Positions 8,001-17,007 of a stretch of 64,000 bases of DNA are shown piece after piece. This DNA is from Microbacterium trichothecenolyticum (GTDB lineage Bacteria > Actinomycetota > Actinomycetes > Actinomycetales > Microbacteriaceae). The stretch covers positions 1,240,001 through 1,304,000 of the forward strand of contig NZ_JAUTBF010000001.1 of NCBI RefSeq assembly GCF_030818955.1, read 5' to 3'. How positions within the stretch are numbered: the stretch's first letter is position 1; the number at the start of each line of letters is the position of its first letter. The position numbers were made by a program, and so were the translations under genes. Under the pieces are notes generated by a model. It searched no databases and was not told where the DNA came from. It was given only the letters and a program-made list of their open reading frames with translations.

Positions 8001-8900
8001 TCACACGACACCGACCACGATCTCCGCGCGCGCCGGAGCCGAGACCGGAGGCAGCCCGAAATGGTCGCGCAGCGTCGTGCCCGAATACTCGGCGCGGAAG
8101 CGCTCGCGGGCCCGGAGGAGGGGCACGACCTGCTCGGTGAGCAGGCGGATGGTCTCCCACCCGTTGGGGAAGACCACGAATCCGTCCGCGGCACCGGCGT
8201 CGACACACTGCTCGATGCGGTCCGCTGCCTGCGTGGGCGTGCCGACGAAGCGCCCGTGTCCGAACGCCCCCGCCACCGATTGCAGCACCCGGCGCAGCGT
8301 GTAGCCGTGCTCGACCGCGACTTCGGGAGGGGTGGGTCGGGGCTCAGGCGCCAGGGCGCGGCGCGATGGGGCGGTGCAGTTCCGCGTCGATCTCGGCCTG
8401 GAACTGCGCATGCGCGATCTCGGGGGCGAGCTTCCAGGCGCCGACTGGTCGAACGACTCGCGGAAGACCTGGATCCCCTGCAGCCACGACGAGTCGGTGG
8501 TGAGTGGGGCGAGCAGCCCGCCGGCACTGGACCACGCGAAGGTGTGCAGCGAATGCACGTGCAGTCCGGCACGCAGTTCGGGGCGGCGTCGGTGCACCTC
8601 GAGCTGGCTCTCATAGCCGTGAGCCCGGTGACGTCCGTCGACGACGGCGCCGTCGGCGTCGACGAGGACCAGGTCGTCGAGCGTGACCCGCGCGAACCCG
8701 ATACCGGCGGGATTGACCCAGTAGCGCTCCTCGGGACCGGCGTCGCGCACGGTGGCGTGGCCGGCGAGACCGTACTGGAATCCGCGCGCGGCCAGCAGGC
8801 GCAGGGTCGCGGCGAGGTCTTCGCGGATGACGGTGCGCTGCTCGTCGATGGCGGCTTCGTCGATGTCGACGTCCGAAGCGGCGGGGAAGGCGGTTGGCAT
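8001..8900 (-). pseudogene. Chimera: class II aldolase N-part joined to luciferase-like monooxygenase C-part
   Basis: One open frame encodes two unrelated fragments. Residues 1-145 look like a class II aldolase/adducin protein: GLAGHATVRD, then an HVHSLHTFAWSS metal-binding-type segment. Residues about 190-299 match the C-terminal end of NtaA/SnaA/DszA-type flavin monooxygenases (VAGAFGHGRFVGTPTQAADRIEQ...GFVVFPNGWETIRLLTEQVVPLL). Between them (about 8350-8460) the monooxygenase-like sequence WKLAPEIAHAQFQAEIDAEL continues in another frame, so the junction also carries frameshifts. A deletion that fused two adjacent genes is the simplest explanation. The start is at ATG 8900, only 13 bases from the left end of an IS481 element that now separates it from its likely promoter. 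It is unlikely to be functional as written. Confidence 0.7.
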
Positions 8901-8913
8901 GGCGCGAGCTTAG

Positions 8914-9979
8914 GTGTTCTGACCTGGGTGGTTAGGGACGTAGATGTAGGTGAGGACCTTCTGGTGGAGTGGAGTCACCACAACTAACCGCTCCGAAACC
9001 AGAAGGTCCTCGATGTCCCACGCTAATGCTGTTCTCGCGCCCGCTGGAAGGTTGCGCCTTGCTCGTCTGATCGTTGATGAAGGGTGGCCGTTGCGCCGCG
9101 CCGCCGAGCGTTTCGGCGTCGGGGTGACCACCGCCGCCCGGTGGGCGTGCCGTTACCGTGAGGCCGGCGCGGCGGGGATGGCCGATCGTTCCTCCCGCCC
9201 GCGCGTGAACCCGAACCGCACTCGGGCCCGGGTGGAGCGGCGGGTGGTGAGCCTGCGGGTGTCGAGACGGTGGGGGCCGGCGCGTATCGCCGCGCAGCTG
9301 CGGTTGAATCGCTCCACCGTGCAGGCCATCCTGCGTCGCTACGGGTGTCCGCCGTTACGGTGGACCGACCCTGGCACCGGGGTGCGGATCAAGACCAGCC
9401 GCGCCGCCACGAACCGTTACGAAGCCGCCACCCCGGGCGATCTGGTCCACATGGATGTGAAGAAGCTCGGTCGTATCCCCGACGGCGGCGGGCACCGCAT
9501 CCACGGACCCGCCCAGGGCAAACGCAACCGGGCCGGCAAAGGCCACGGGTACGCGTTCATCCACTCCGTCGTGGACGACCACACCCGGATGGCGTACTCC
9601 GAGATCCTGAGCGACGAACGCAAAGACACCGTCACCGCGTTCTGGACCCGCGCCCACGCCTGGTTCCAGGGCGCCGGCATCGAGGTAAAAGCCGTGATGA
9701 CCGACAACGGAAACGGCTACCGCTCCCACCTGTTCCGCGACGCCCTCGGCCCCATCCGCCACATCCGCACCCGCCCATACCGGCCCCAGACGAACGGGAA
9801 AGTCGAACGCCTCAACCGCACCCTCCTCCAAGAATGGGCCTACGCCCGCGCATACAGATCAGAAACCGAACGCACCGCCGCATTCGCCCCCTGGCTCCAT
9901 CACTACAATCACCACCGAACCCACACCGCCATCAACGGCACCCCCGCCTCACGCGTCCCCAACCTCCCCAGCCACAACA
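8914..9979 (+). mobile_element. IS481-family insertion sequence
   Basis: About 1,066 bp with imperfect terminal inverted repeats: TGTTCTGACCTGGGTGG at the left (from 8914) and TGTTGTGGCTGGGGAGG read inward from 9979. TGT ends, one transposase ORF and a stop codon inside or just beyond the right end are typical of IS481. Flanks read CTTAGG at the left and CCTAGG at the right, so a CTAG-like target is possible, but no clean target duplication is visible. It lies between the aldolase chimera and a repeat array at 10021. Confidence 0.85.
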
Positions 9980-9984
9980 CCTAG
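9013..9984 (+). CDS. IS481-family transposase
   Basis: A 323-residue DDE transposase. Residues about 10-110 contain a helix-turn-helix pair (RRAAERFGVGVTTAARWACRY; RIAAQLRLNRSTVQAILRRYG). The integrase core follows with HMDVKKLGRIPD (first Asp), MTDNGNGYRS (second Asp) and TNGKVERLNRTLLQEWAY (catalytic Glu). Length and motifs are complete, so it looks active. ATG 9013 lies just after AACCAGAAGG, and the TAG stop overlaps the end of the element. It is the only gene of the insertion sequence. Confidence 0.92.
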   Translation: MSHANAVLAPAGRLRLARLIVDEGWPLRRAAERFGVGVTTAARWACRYREAGAAGMADRSSRPRVNPNRTRARVERRVVSLRVSRRWGPARIAAQLRLNRSTVQAILRRYGCPPLRWTDPGTGVRIKTSRAATNRYEAATPGDLVHMDVKKLGRIPDGGGHRIHGPAQGKRNRAGKGHGYAFIHSVVDDHTRMAYSEILSDERKDTVTAFWTRAHAWFQGAGIEVKAVMTDNGNGYRSHLFRDALGPIRHIRTRPYRPQTNGKVERLNRTLLQEWAYARAYRSETERTAAFAPWLHHYNHHRTHTAINGTPASRVPNLPSHNT

Positions 9985-10020
9985 GGAGGAGCACGCGGAC
10001 GACGTCGATGTGCTGCACGG

Positions 10021-10070
10021 CGTGACACGGCTTTGCGTGGAGTGACACCGAGTGACGCCGCATGACGTCG
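10021..10070. repeat. Array of 10-bp-period TGAC direct repeats (array 1)
   Basis: Five consecutive 10-base units begin at 10021, 10031, 10041, 10051 and 10061. Four carry TGACA or TGACG at the same offset (unit form CGTGACACGG, AGTGACGCCG); the second unit is degenerate. Similar arrays occur at 11326-11360 and 13828-13857. This one lies between the IS481 element and the aldo/keto reductase stop, probably the original promoter side of the aldolase chimera that the IS split off. Confidence 0.6.
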
Positions 10071-10263
10071 GCGGAGCCCCTCCGGGACGGCGCAGGAACC
10101 GCGCGCGCGGGTCGATCGCGCACGCCGCGACGCACCCCTACGGCGTACTCGCGGAGCGCTCAGATGAGCCGCGGTGGAAGGTACACGACGGAGTCGGGGA
10201 TTCCGCCGACCTCCGCCCGGTGGATGCCGCCCCCGTCATCGAGCAGCCGGGGGCGGCGTCCGT

Positions 10264-11283
10264 TCACTCCCGACCCGACGACACCCAGGCCGGGTCGAAG
10301 GACCGGTGGGCGACGACGCGATCCGCGAGACCGTCCAGCCGTGCCACCTGCTCGGGCGCGAGTCGCACCTGGAGCGCCGCCAGGTTCTCGTCCACCCGAG
10401 AGGCGAACCGTGACCCCGGGATCGGCACGACGGGAAGGCCGAACTCTTCGCCCTTCGCGTACAGCCAGGCGAGCGCCACCTGCGCGGGCGACAGTCCCGA
10501 CTCCGCGGCGACGGCAACGATCTCTGCGAGAACCGGCGCGTTCGCCGCCAGCGCCTCGGGCGCGAAGCGCGGGAACCGCCGCCGGGCGTCGGTGTCGGTC
10601 AGTCGCGCGACGTCGAAGGCACCGGTCAGCCATTGGCGGCCCAGGGGCGAGTACGGCACGAAACCGATGCCGAGCTCGCGAGCGGCGGGCACCACGCCCG
10701 CCTCCACGTCGCGACTGATCACGCTCCATTCGGTCTGCACCGCCGCGATCGGATGTACCGTCACCGCGCGGCGCAACTCTTCGCCCGTCACCTCCGAGAG
10801 TCCGAGGTGGCGCACTTTCCCCTCGGCGACGAGTTCGCCGAGCGCGCCCACGGAATCCTCGATGGGCACGGTGGGGTCGAGGCGGTGCAGGTAGTAGAGG
10901 TCGACGGCATCCGTTCCCAATCGCGACAGGCTGAGCTCGATCTGCTCGCGGATGTGCGCGCGGTCGCCACGGGCACCCCGTGCGCCGATCGCGCCGCGCG
11001 GCTCGATGCCCACCTTGGTCGCCAGCTGCACGTCGTCGCGACGGGTCGCGATCAGGCGCGAGATGATCCGCTCGCTGCGACCGTCTCCATAGATGTTGGC
11101 GGTGTCGACGAACGTCGCGCCGGCGTCCACGGCATGCGTGAGGGTCGCCAGAGCCTCGTCGTCGCTCACTGGCCCGTACACGTCCGTGAGGGACATGGCG
11201 CCGTACCCCTGCCGGGGCACGCGGAGTCCGTCGCCGAGTTCGATGAGGGTGTCGATGCGGGCATCGGGAGTCGATCCGGTCAC
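10264..11283 (-). CDS. Aldo/keto reductase
   Basis: A 339-residue AKR-superfamily oxidoreductase. It shows the TIM-barrel start LRVPRQGYGAMSLTDVYG, catalytic-site segments FVDTANIYGDGRSE (Asp/Tyr) and LATKVG (Lys), then YYLHRLDP (His), and the NADPH-binding end VVPIPGSRFASRVDENLAAL. Likely reaction: NAD(P)H-dependent reduction of an aldehyde or ketone in the cytosol; the substrate is unknown. GTG 11283 is chosen because a TAGCGT box lies seven bases upstream, the leaderless pattern seen across this genome. It is divergent from a luciferase-like oxidoreductase gene, and the shared intergenic region holds repeat array 2, suggesting joint control. Confidence 0.88.
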   Translation of the reverse strand: MTGSTPDARIDTLIELGDGLRVPRQGYGAMSLTDVYGPVSDDEALATLTHAVDAGATFVDTANIYGDGRSERIISRLIATRRDDVQLATKVGIEPRGAIGARGARGDRAHIREQIELSLSRLGTDAVDLYYLHRLDPTVPIEDSVGALGELVAEGKVRHLGLSEVTGEELRRAVTVHPIAAVQTEWSVISRDVEAGVVPAARELGIGFVPYSPLGRQWLTGAFDVARLTDTDARRRFPRFAPEALAANAPVLAEIVAVAAESGLSPAQVALAWLYAKGEEFGLPVVPIPGSRFASRVDENLAALQVRLAPEQVARLDGLADRVVAHRSFDPAWVSSGRE

Positions 11284-11325
11284 CGGCCCGACGCTACACA
11301 CTCGGCACCGGACTCCCCCACGTTC

Positions 11326-11360
11326 TGTCACGAGGCGTCACGGGGTGTTACGCGGCGTGT
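11326..11360. repeat. Array of 10-bp-period direct repeats (array 2)
   Basis: On the plus strand TGTCA, CGTCA, TGTTA and CGTGT start at 11326, 11336, 11346 and 11356, an exact 10-bp step. Read on the minus strand the units are CGTGACGCCT-like, the same motif and polarity class as arrays 1 and 3. It sits in the divergent promoter region of the aldo/keto reductase and the flavin oxidoreductase, so it is a likely regulator-binding array. Confidence 0.55.
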
Positions 11361-11467
11361 CGATCCGTTTCGGCGTGTGATTCCGGGGACCGCGGCGACC
11401 GTGGGCATCCCTATCGTTGCCGGGGTCGGCCCGCGCGAGTGCTGACGCTGCGAGCCCAGGAGAACCC

Positions 11468-12619
11468 ATGACCGACCGCGTCCCCCTGTCCGTTCTGGAC
11501 CTCTCCCCGTTCGGGGCGGGGCAGACGCCGGCCGACGGGCTGCGCGCGAGCATCGCACTGGCCCGTCGCGCGGAACAGCTCGGCTACGTACGGTACTGGC
11601 TGGCAGAGCACCACCTGAATCCGGGTATCGCGGGGGCGGCCCCGCACGTGCTGCTCGCCTCGATCGCCGACGCCACCGACCACATCCGCGTGGGCACCGC
11701 AGCGACCATCATCGGGAACTCCTCCGCCCTGCAGGTCGTGGAGGCCGCGGGAGTGATCTCCGCGCTGCACCCCCGCAGGTTCGACCTCGGCATCGGCCGT
11801 TCCGGGTCGACCGGCTCAGCACGAAAGCACGGGTTTCCCGCCCGGCACACCGACAAGATCGTCGACGGGCTGCTGCTGCCGACGACCCGACCGTTCGCCT
11901 TCGACAGCGACCGGTTCACCGCGCAGTCCCGACTGCTGCGACGCACCGCCGGCGACGCCGACAGGTTCGAGGACGACGTGACCGACATCCTCGACCTCAT
12001 CGCGGGCACGTACGCCGCGCCGGAGCGCGTACCCATCCACGCCACCCCTGCCGAAGGTCAGGACATCGAGGTGTGGATCCACGGCAGCACGGCCGGCCCC
12101 AGCGCCGAGCTCGCCGGTCGGCACGGGCTGCCCTTCGGCGCGAACTATCACGTCGCGTCCGCCTTCGTCGTCGACGCGGTCGATGCCTACCGCCGAGCCT
12201 TCCGCCCCGGCATCCGTTCCGAACCGTACGTCATCGTCTCCGCCGACGTCGTCGTCGCCGACACCGACGCTCACGCGCGCCGGCTCGCCGCCGGATACGC
12301 CCACTGGGTACACAGCATCCGCGCCGGCGACGGGGCGATCCCGTTTCCTCGCCCCGAGGAGGCTCTCGCCCGGCCGCTATCCGGTGACGCTCTCGAGGTC
12401 GTCGCGGACCGCCTGGCCACCCGGTTCGTCGGCAGCGCCGACACTGTCGCCGAGCAACTCGACACCCTTCGCCGCGTGACCGGCGCGGACGAGCTGCTGA
12501 TCACCACCATCACCCACGATCCTGCCGACCGCGAGCGTTCGTACGAACTGCTCGCCCAGGTGTGGGGACTCGATGCGAACACCCCGCTGCCCGCTGCCCG
12601 CGAAGCGGTGCGAGCGTAG
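11468..12619 (+). CDS. LLM-class flavin-dependent oxidoreductase
   Basis: A 383-residue bacterial-luciferase-like protein with family marks: LSVLDLSPFGAGQTPADGL, ARRAEQLGYVRYWLAEHHLNPGIAG, IRVGTAATIIGN and RFDLGIGRSG. These form the TIM-barrel flavin site typical of the YwiB/MsnO8-like group. Such enzymes oxidise small organic substrates, including sulfonates and sulfides, using reduced flavin and oxygen. The substrate here is unknown. ATG 11468 has AGGAG at the usual distance. It is followed by a cysteine-synthase-like gene 89 bases on and is divergent from the aldo/keto reductase. Organosulfur use is a reasonable inference for the neighbourhood. Confidence 0.88.
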   Translation: MTDRVPLSVLDLSPFGAGQTPADGLRASIALARRAEQLGYVRYWLAEHHLNPGIAGAAPHVLLASIADATDHIRVGTAATIIGNSSALQVVEAAGVISALHPRRFDLGIGRSGSTGSARKHGFPARHTDKIVDGLLLPTTRPFAFDSDRFTAQSRLLRRTAGDADRFEDDVTDILDLIAGTYAAPERVPIHATPAEGQDIEVWIHGSTAGPSAELAGRHGLPFGANYHVASAFVVDAVDAYRRAFRPGIRSEPYVIVSADVVVADTDAHARRLAAGYAHWVHSIRAGDGAIPFPRPEEALARPLSGDALEVVADRLATRFVGSADTVAEQLDTLRRVTGADELLITTITHDPADRERSYELLAQVWGLDANTPLPAAREAVRA

Positions 12620-12708
12620 GGCCCCCCGCGTGCCCGCGTCGAGCGCGACCCCTCCCCCGTTCACAGGCTGGACAGGGGTGATCCGCCACATATGAGAGGA
12701 GACGAACA

Positions 12709-13755
12709 GTGGCGAGCATTCCCGAGCAGTTCCCCGATCCGTCGCTGAGCCGGACGTACGAGAGCATCCTCGATCTGATCGGCAACACCCCGCTGGTGCG
12801 GGTGAACGTGCTGGCGCGGGATCTGCCCGCGTCGGTGTACGTGAAACTGGACCACTTCAACATCGGCGGTTCCGCGAAAGACCGCATCGCCCTGAACATG
12901 CTGCGCCAGGCATCAGCCGCCGGAGAGCTGCGACCCGGTGACCGGATCATCGAGACCGGGCAGGGGAACACCTCGATCGCGCTGGCGCTGGCCGGCGTGA
13001 TCGGCGCGCATCCCTCCACGGTGATCGCCAAACCCGACCTGTCGCCCGAGAAACTGAACCTGCTTCGCATGCTGGGAGCGGCGACCACTCCGGGAAAGCT
13101 CGACGTGGACAAGAGCGACCCGGAACACGCCTGGGTGATCGCGGAGCGGCATCTGGCGGAGCACGACGGCCTGTGGTGGCCGCGGCAGCATTCGACGGCG
13201 AGCAACCCCGACGCGCACTACGCCTCGACCGGACCGGAGCTGTGGCATCAGACCGGCGGGCGGATCACGCACTTCCTCGCCGCCGTGGCGACCGGCGGCA
13301 CGGTCAGCGGCACCGGACGGTTCCTGCACGAGCAGAATCCCGGGGTCCAGGTGATCGGCACGACGTTCGATCTGCCCAGCAAGCCCTGGGCGGATGCGGC
13401 GTTGAACAAGGTGTTCCACCGGGCGCCCGGCTGGGAGGACCTCGACCCGGATTGGCCGGAGAACATCGACCTCGAACAGATCGACGCCTTGCAGGCCCGC
13501 ACCAAGGAGGAGGTCATCGATTTCGCGTTCCACGTGGCCCGCACCGAAGGCCTGCTGCTGGGTCCGAGCTCGGTGCTCAGCCTGAAGGTCGCCCTCGAGC
13601 TGGCCGGGTCAGCTCAGCCCGGAGACGTGATCGTCGTGTACTCCGCCGACCACGCTCGCGACTACACGTCCGCGGAGTACAACGAACAGTGGCTGCGGAC
13701 GAACGATCTCGGGCATGTTGCCGACCGCTGGTTCGGGAGTCGACCGGCGACGTGA
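12709..13755 (+). CDS. Cysteine synthase-like PLP enzyme
   Basis: A 348-residue PLP beta-family enzyme. Visible motifs are LIGNTPLVRVN, the PLP lysine in HFNIGGSAKDRIALNML, the substrate loop GQGNTSIALALAG, and the glycine-rich phosphate loop AVATGGTVSGTGRFL. These match O-acetylserine sulfhydrylase and cystathionine beta-synthase catalytic domains, without a C-terminal CBS pair. The loop GQGNTS differs from the usual TSGNTG/PTSGNTG of CysK, so substrate use may differ. GTG start 12709 follows GAGGAGAC. Probable role: sulfide or another nucleophile added to an activated serine. Gene order with flavin oxidoreductases fits sulfur assimilation. Confidence 0.85.
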   Translation: MASIPEQFPDPSLSRTYESILDLIGNTPLVRVNVLARDLPASVYVKLDHFNIGGSAKDRIALNMLRQASAAGELRPGDRIIETGQGNTSIALALAGVIGAHPSTVIAKPDLSPEKLNLLRMLGAATTPGKLDVDKSDPEHAWVIAERHLAEHDGLWWPRQHSTASNPDAHYASTGPELWHQTGGRITHFLAAVATGGTVSGTGRFLHEQNPGVQVIGTTFDLPSKPWADAALNKVFHRAPGWEDLDPDWPENIDLEQIDALQARTKEEVIDFAFHVARTEGLLLGPSSVLSLKVALELAGSAQPGDVIVVYSADHARDYTSAEYNEQWLRTNDLGHVADRWFGSRPAT

Positions 13756-13827
13756 GCATTCCCCGCTCGTCCGCGCTGTCGGAGCGAGTGCGCGGGCGGG
13801 GCGCGTGTGAGCGCAGATCACCCCCGG

Positions 13828-13857
13828 TGACGCGGGATGACGGATCCTGACGGACCT
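13828..13857. repeat. Array of 10-bp-period TGACG direct repeats (array 3)
   Basis: TGACG begins at 13828, 13838 and 13848, three sites on the same helix face with exact 10-bp spacing, about 90 bp before the start of the substrate-binding protein gene. The motif equals that of arrays 1 and 2, implying one transcription factor for all three promoters. Confidence 0.6.
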
Positions 13858-13944
13858 TTACGAACCCGGTTCGGCAACGGGGTCGTCGTTCCTACATTTG
13901 CTCCCACGAGCACCGCGGACACACCGCACAGAAGGGGAATGTTC

Positions 13945-15159
13945 ATGACCGACCAGGCCAACTCCGGCGACCACGACGACGACACCACGGCATCCACTGC
14001 TCCCACGGAAGACGTCCGACCCCCCACGACGTCGTCACCCACCGTCCTTCCCAGCGGCGCCGTCCTCGAGTCGCCGGCGGATGCCGCGAGCCCGGCGACC
14101 GCGGGTGTCTCGCGCCGTACGCTCCTGACCGGGGCGGCCGTCGGCGCGGCGGTCGTGGCCGCGGGCGGCTTCGGCGGGTGGTGGTTCCTGCAGTCCCGCA
14201 ACGCTCCCCGGACGACCGCCAACGGCCTGCAGGTGACGACCTCGTGGGCCGACCGCGAACTCGCGCTCACCTCCCCCAGCGGTGCGTGCGAGGCGCCGCT
14301 GATCATCGCCTACGAAAAGGGCTTCTTCGCCGACGCGGGCCTGAACGTGGTGTTGAAGAAGACCGGCGACGGCGAAGACACGACGGCCGCCGTGGGCTCC
14401 GGCAAGTACATCGCCTCCAACGGCATCTTCTTCAACTACCTGGGGCCGATCTACAACGGAACCCCGGTCAAGCTCAGCGGCGGACTCCACTACGGCTGTC
14501 TCGATCTGTACACCCTGACGGACGGCCCCGTGAGAAAGGTCGCCGATCTGCGGGGACGGAAGATCGGCGTGAGCAATCTGCAAGGCTCCGCGACGAACTT
14601 CTTCTCGCTCGACCTGCTCGACGCGGGCATCAATTCCAGCCCGGCCGCCGGAGAGGTCGAATGGGTGGTGATCGAGCAGGATCTCCTCCCGAAGGCCCTG
14701 CAAGACGGGCGAGTGGATGCCATCGCCACCGCCGGCGGATATCTGCCGATCATCCGGGGTGTGGAGGAGGGATGGGCGACGGTCCTGTCCGACAACCAGT
14801 CGCGCAGCGCGAACGCGAACCAGCCGTGTTGCGCCGTCGTCTTGAACAACACGTTCGTCAGCGAAGATCCGGTCACCGCCGCCGCCCTCGTCACCGCGTG
14901 GGCGAACGGCGCGCGCTGGGCGGGAGCCAACCTGGAGGAGACCGCCGAGATCGAATCCGCGGGCAAGTACGTCGCCGGCACGCCGGAGGAGATCCTGCCG
15001 GTCCTCAAGACGCTGACGTTCGACCCGTCGCCCAAGAATCTCCGTCACGTGCTGGCCCCGGGAATCGAGAAGTACAAGAAGACCGGCTTCCTCGACGCCG
15101 ACGTGGATGTCGAGGCACTGGCCGACCGCGCGTTCGTCGATCTCGGTCTGAATTTCTGA
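13945..15159 (+). CDS. ABC substrate-binding protein, NitT/TauT type, Tat signal
   Basis: A 404-residue secreted binding protein. After an acidic, Ser/Thr-rich cytoplasmic tail of about 55 residues comes a twin-arginine signal (SRRTLLTGAAVGAAVVAAGG). The mature domain has the SsuA/ThiY/NMT1 fold marks: EAPLIIAYEKGFFADAGLNVVLKK and DLRGRKIGVSNLQGS. Such proteins bind sulfonates, nitrate, taurine, pyrimidine or metal-chelate ligands. The ligand is not evident. The ATG at 13945 has GAAGGGG upstream; an ATG six bases earlier is an alternative. The stop overlaps the permease start (TGATG), so permease and ATPase belong to the same operon. Confidence 0.88.
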   Translation: MTDQANSGDHDDDTTASTAPTEDVRPPTTSSPTVLPSGAVLESPADAASPATAGVSRRTLLTGAAVGAAVVAAGGFGGWWFLQSRNAPRTTANGLQVTTSWADRELALTSPSGACEAPLIIAYEKGFFADAGLNVVLKKTGDGEDTTAAVGSGKYIASNGIFFNYLGPIYNGTPVKLSGGLHYGCLDLYTLTDGPVRKVADLRGRKIGVSNLQGSATNFFSLDLLDAGINSSPAAGEVEWVVIEQDLLPKALQDGRVDAIATAGGYLPIIRGVEEGWATVLSDNQSRSANANQPCCAVVLNNTFVSEDPVTAAALVTAWANGARWAGANLEETAEIESAGKYVAGTPEEILPVLKTLTFDPSPKNLRHVLAPGIEKYKKTGFLDADVDVEALADRAFVDLGLNF

Positions 15160-16231
15160 TGGCCACCGCGCTCACCCCCGCTCTCCGGCCGGGTCGCTCC
15201 CCCGCCGACATCCGCGCCGCTTTGCAACGAATCGTGCACCCCGCGCGCATCAATCCGGTCGTCGCCGGGTCGGGTGTCGTCGTCTGGATACTCGTCGCCG
15301 TCGTCATCGCGCTCGTCCCGGAGCACCCCGACCTTCCGCTGGCGGACGCCGAGTCGGTCGCGAAGGCGACGACGTTCGCTTCGGTCACCGCGGTCCTCCT
15401 CGCCCTCGTCTTCTCCGCCCTCTGGGCCTCTTCGGCGGCACCGACGCGGTTCGGCGGATGGGCGCGGGCACGCGTCGCCCACACCATGCCGCGTGGTTCC
15501 TCGGCGCGGGCGTGTGGGTGCTCTTCTGGGAGGCATCGACCGCGAAGACGCTCCTCTTCGAGCCGCCCTACCTGGTCTCGCCGCGCGAGATCCTCGAGCG
15601 GCTGTGGGACAACCGCGCCGTCCTGGCGGAGAGCACCGCGAACTCGCTGCTGCTGCTCGCGACCGGTTTCTTCGTGGGCCTGGTCGCCGGATTGGCCACC
15701 GGCATCGTGATCGGCTGGTTCCAAAGCGCGAACTACTGGGTCCACCCCGTGCTGGTCTTCATCGGGCCCGTCCCGACGCTGGCGTGGGTGCCGATCGTCT
15801 TCGTGCTGTTTCCGAGTTCGTACTCCGGGGCGGTGTTCATGATCGCGCTGTCGGTATGGTTCCCCGTCACGGTTCTGACGCGGGCGGGAGTCCTGAGCGT
15901 GCCGAGGGCCTACTTCGACGTCGCCCAGACCCTGGGGGCGAGGGCATGGTTCCTGGTGTTCCGGATCAGCGTGCCGGCCGCGCTTCCGAGCATCTTCACC
16001 GGCGCCTTCATGGCGCTCGGTGCCTCGTTCGTCAGTCTCACCGTGGCCGAGAACTTCGGGGTCAACGCGGGCCTCGGCTGGTACCTGAACTGGCAGAAGG
16101 GGTGGGGGGACTTCCCCGCACTGTACGCGGGCATCATCGTGCTCGTCGTGATCTGCGGAGTGCTGCTGAGCGCCCTCTTCCGCGTGCGCAACTGGATCCT
16201 GCGCTGGGAGAAGGAGCTGACCCGATGGTGA
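15159..16231 (+). CDS. ABC permease (SsuC/TauC type), interrupted by a frameshift
   Basis: The ATG at 15159 overlaps the binding-protein stop and opens MATALTPALRPGRSPADIRAAL with two membrane helices. Between about 15440 and 15500 the reading must change frame to reach MGAGTRRPHHAAWFLGAGVWVLFWEA and the permease core. From there about 250 residues carry five to six helices and the BPD_transp_1 signature region (LGARAWFLVFRISVPAALPSIFTGA). The downstream part alone, from ATG 15458, is close to a full SsuC-type permease and could still be made. So this is a sequencing indel, a true mutation with reinitiation, or a split gene. It overlaps the ATPase gene by seven bases. Confidence 0.75.
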
Positions 16232-17007
16232 CCACGACGACCGGCGCCGCCGTCGACATCATCGGCGTGACCCAGGCCTTCCGAAGCGGTGACAAAGACC
16301 TGCTCGTCCTCGACGATGTCGACCTCTCTGTCAGACCCGGCGAGTTCGTCGCGTTGGTGGGCCCGTCCGGCAGTGGCAAATCGACCCTGTTGCGCCTGCT
16401 CGCGGGCCTCGACCGGGCCCTGTTCGGGCAGGTCTACGTCGACGGGCGTCCCGTCGATCGACCGGATCCGTCCCGTGCCCTCGTGTTCCAGGATCCCACG
16501 CTCCTGCCGTGGCGCACCGTTCGCGGCAACGTCGAGCTCGGTCCGCATGCGCGCGGCGTTCGCGCGCAATCGAGACCGCGCGTCGAAGAGACATTGCGGC
16601 TGGTCGGCCTCGACGACTTCGCGAACGCGTGGCCCTCGCAGCTCTCCGGGGGCATGGCACAGCGCACCGCCCTCGCACGTGCGCTCGTGAACGACCCCTC
16701 CCTGCTGTTGCTCGACGAACCGCTAGGCAAGCTCGACGCCCTCACCCGCCGCGTCCTCCAGCGCGAGCTGCACTCGCTGTGGAAGCAGCGCGGCTTCACC
16801 GCCGTGCTCGTGACGCACGACGTCTCCGAGGCGCTCCTCCTGGCGCAGCGCGTCATCGTCTTCAGCCCACGACCCGCGCGGATCACGGCGGAGTTCGATG
16901 TGCCCCTGGACCACTCTCGCGATCAGTCCAGCCCCGCATTCATCCGACTGCGCGAGCGCATCCTCGCGCTGCTGGACGCCCCGACCGCATCGAAGAAAGG
17001 AAACTGA
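16225..17007 (+). CDS. ABC importer ATPase, NitT/TauT type
   Basis: A 260-residue ATPase of the SsuB/TauB family: Walker A VGPSGSGKSTLLRLLAG near 45, Q-loop FQDPTLLPWRTVRGNV, signature LSGGMAQRTALARAL, Walker B LLLLDEPLGKLDA, and H-loop VTHDVSEALLLAQRV. It energises the importer formed with the preceding binding protein and permease. The start overlaps the permease end and its stop shares a base with the next start (TGATG), so all five genes 13945-19396 read as one operon. Confidence 0.93.
   Translation: MVTTTTGAAVDIIGVTQAFRSGDKDLLVLDDVDLSVRPGEFVALVGPSGSGKSTLLRLLAGLDRALFGQVYVDGRPVDRPDPSRALVFQDPTLLPWRTVRGNVELGPHARGVRAQSRPRVEETLRLVGLDDFANAWPSQLSGGMAQRTALARALVNDPSLLLLDEPLGKLDALTRRVLQRELHSLWKQRGFTAVLVTHDVSEALLLAQRVIVFSPRPARITAEFDVPLDHSRDQSSPAFIRLRERILALLDAPTASKKGN

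Noticed and set aside
10021..13857. Iterons of a plasmid replication origin
   Set aside because: No rep gene is near; the repeats sit in three separate promoter regions rather than one AT-rich origin.
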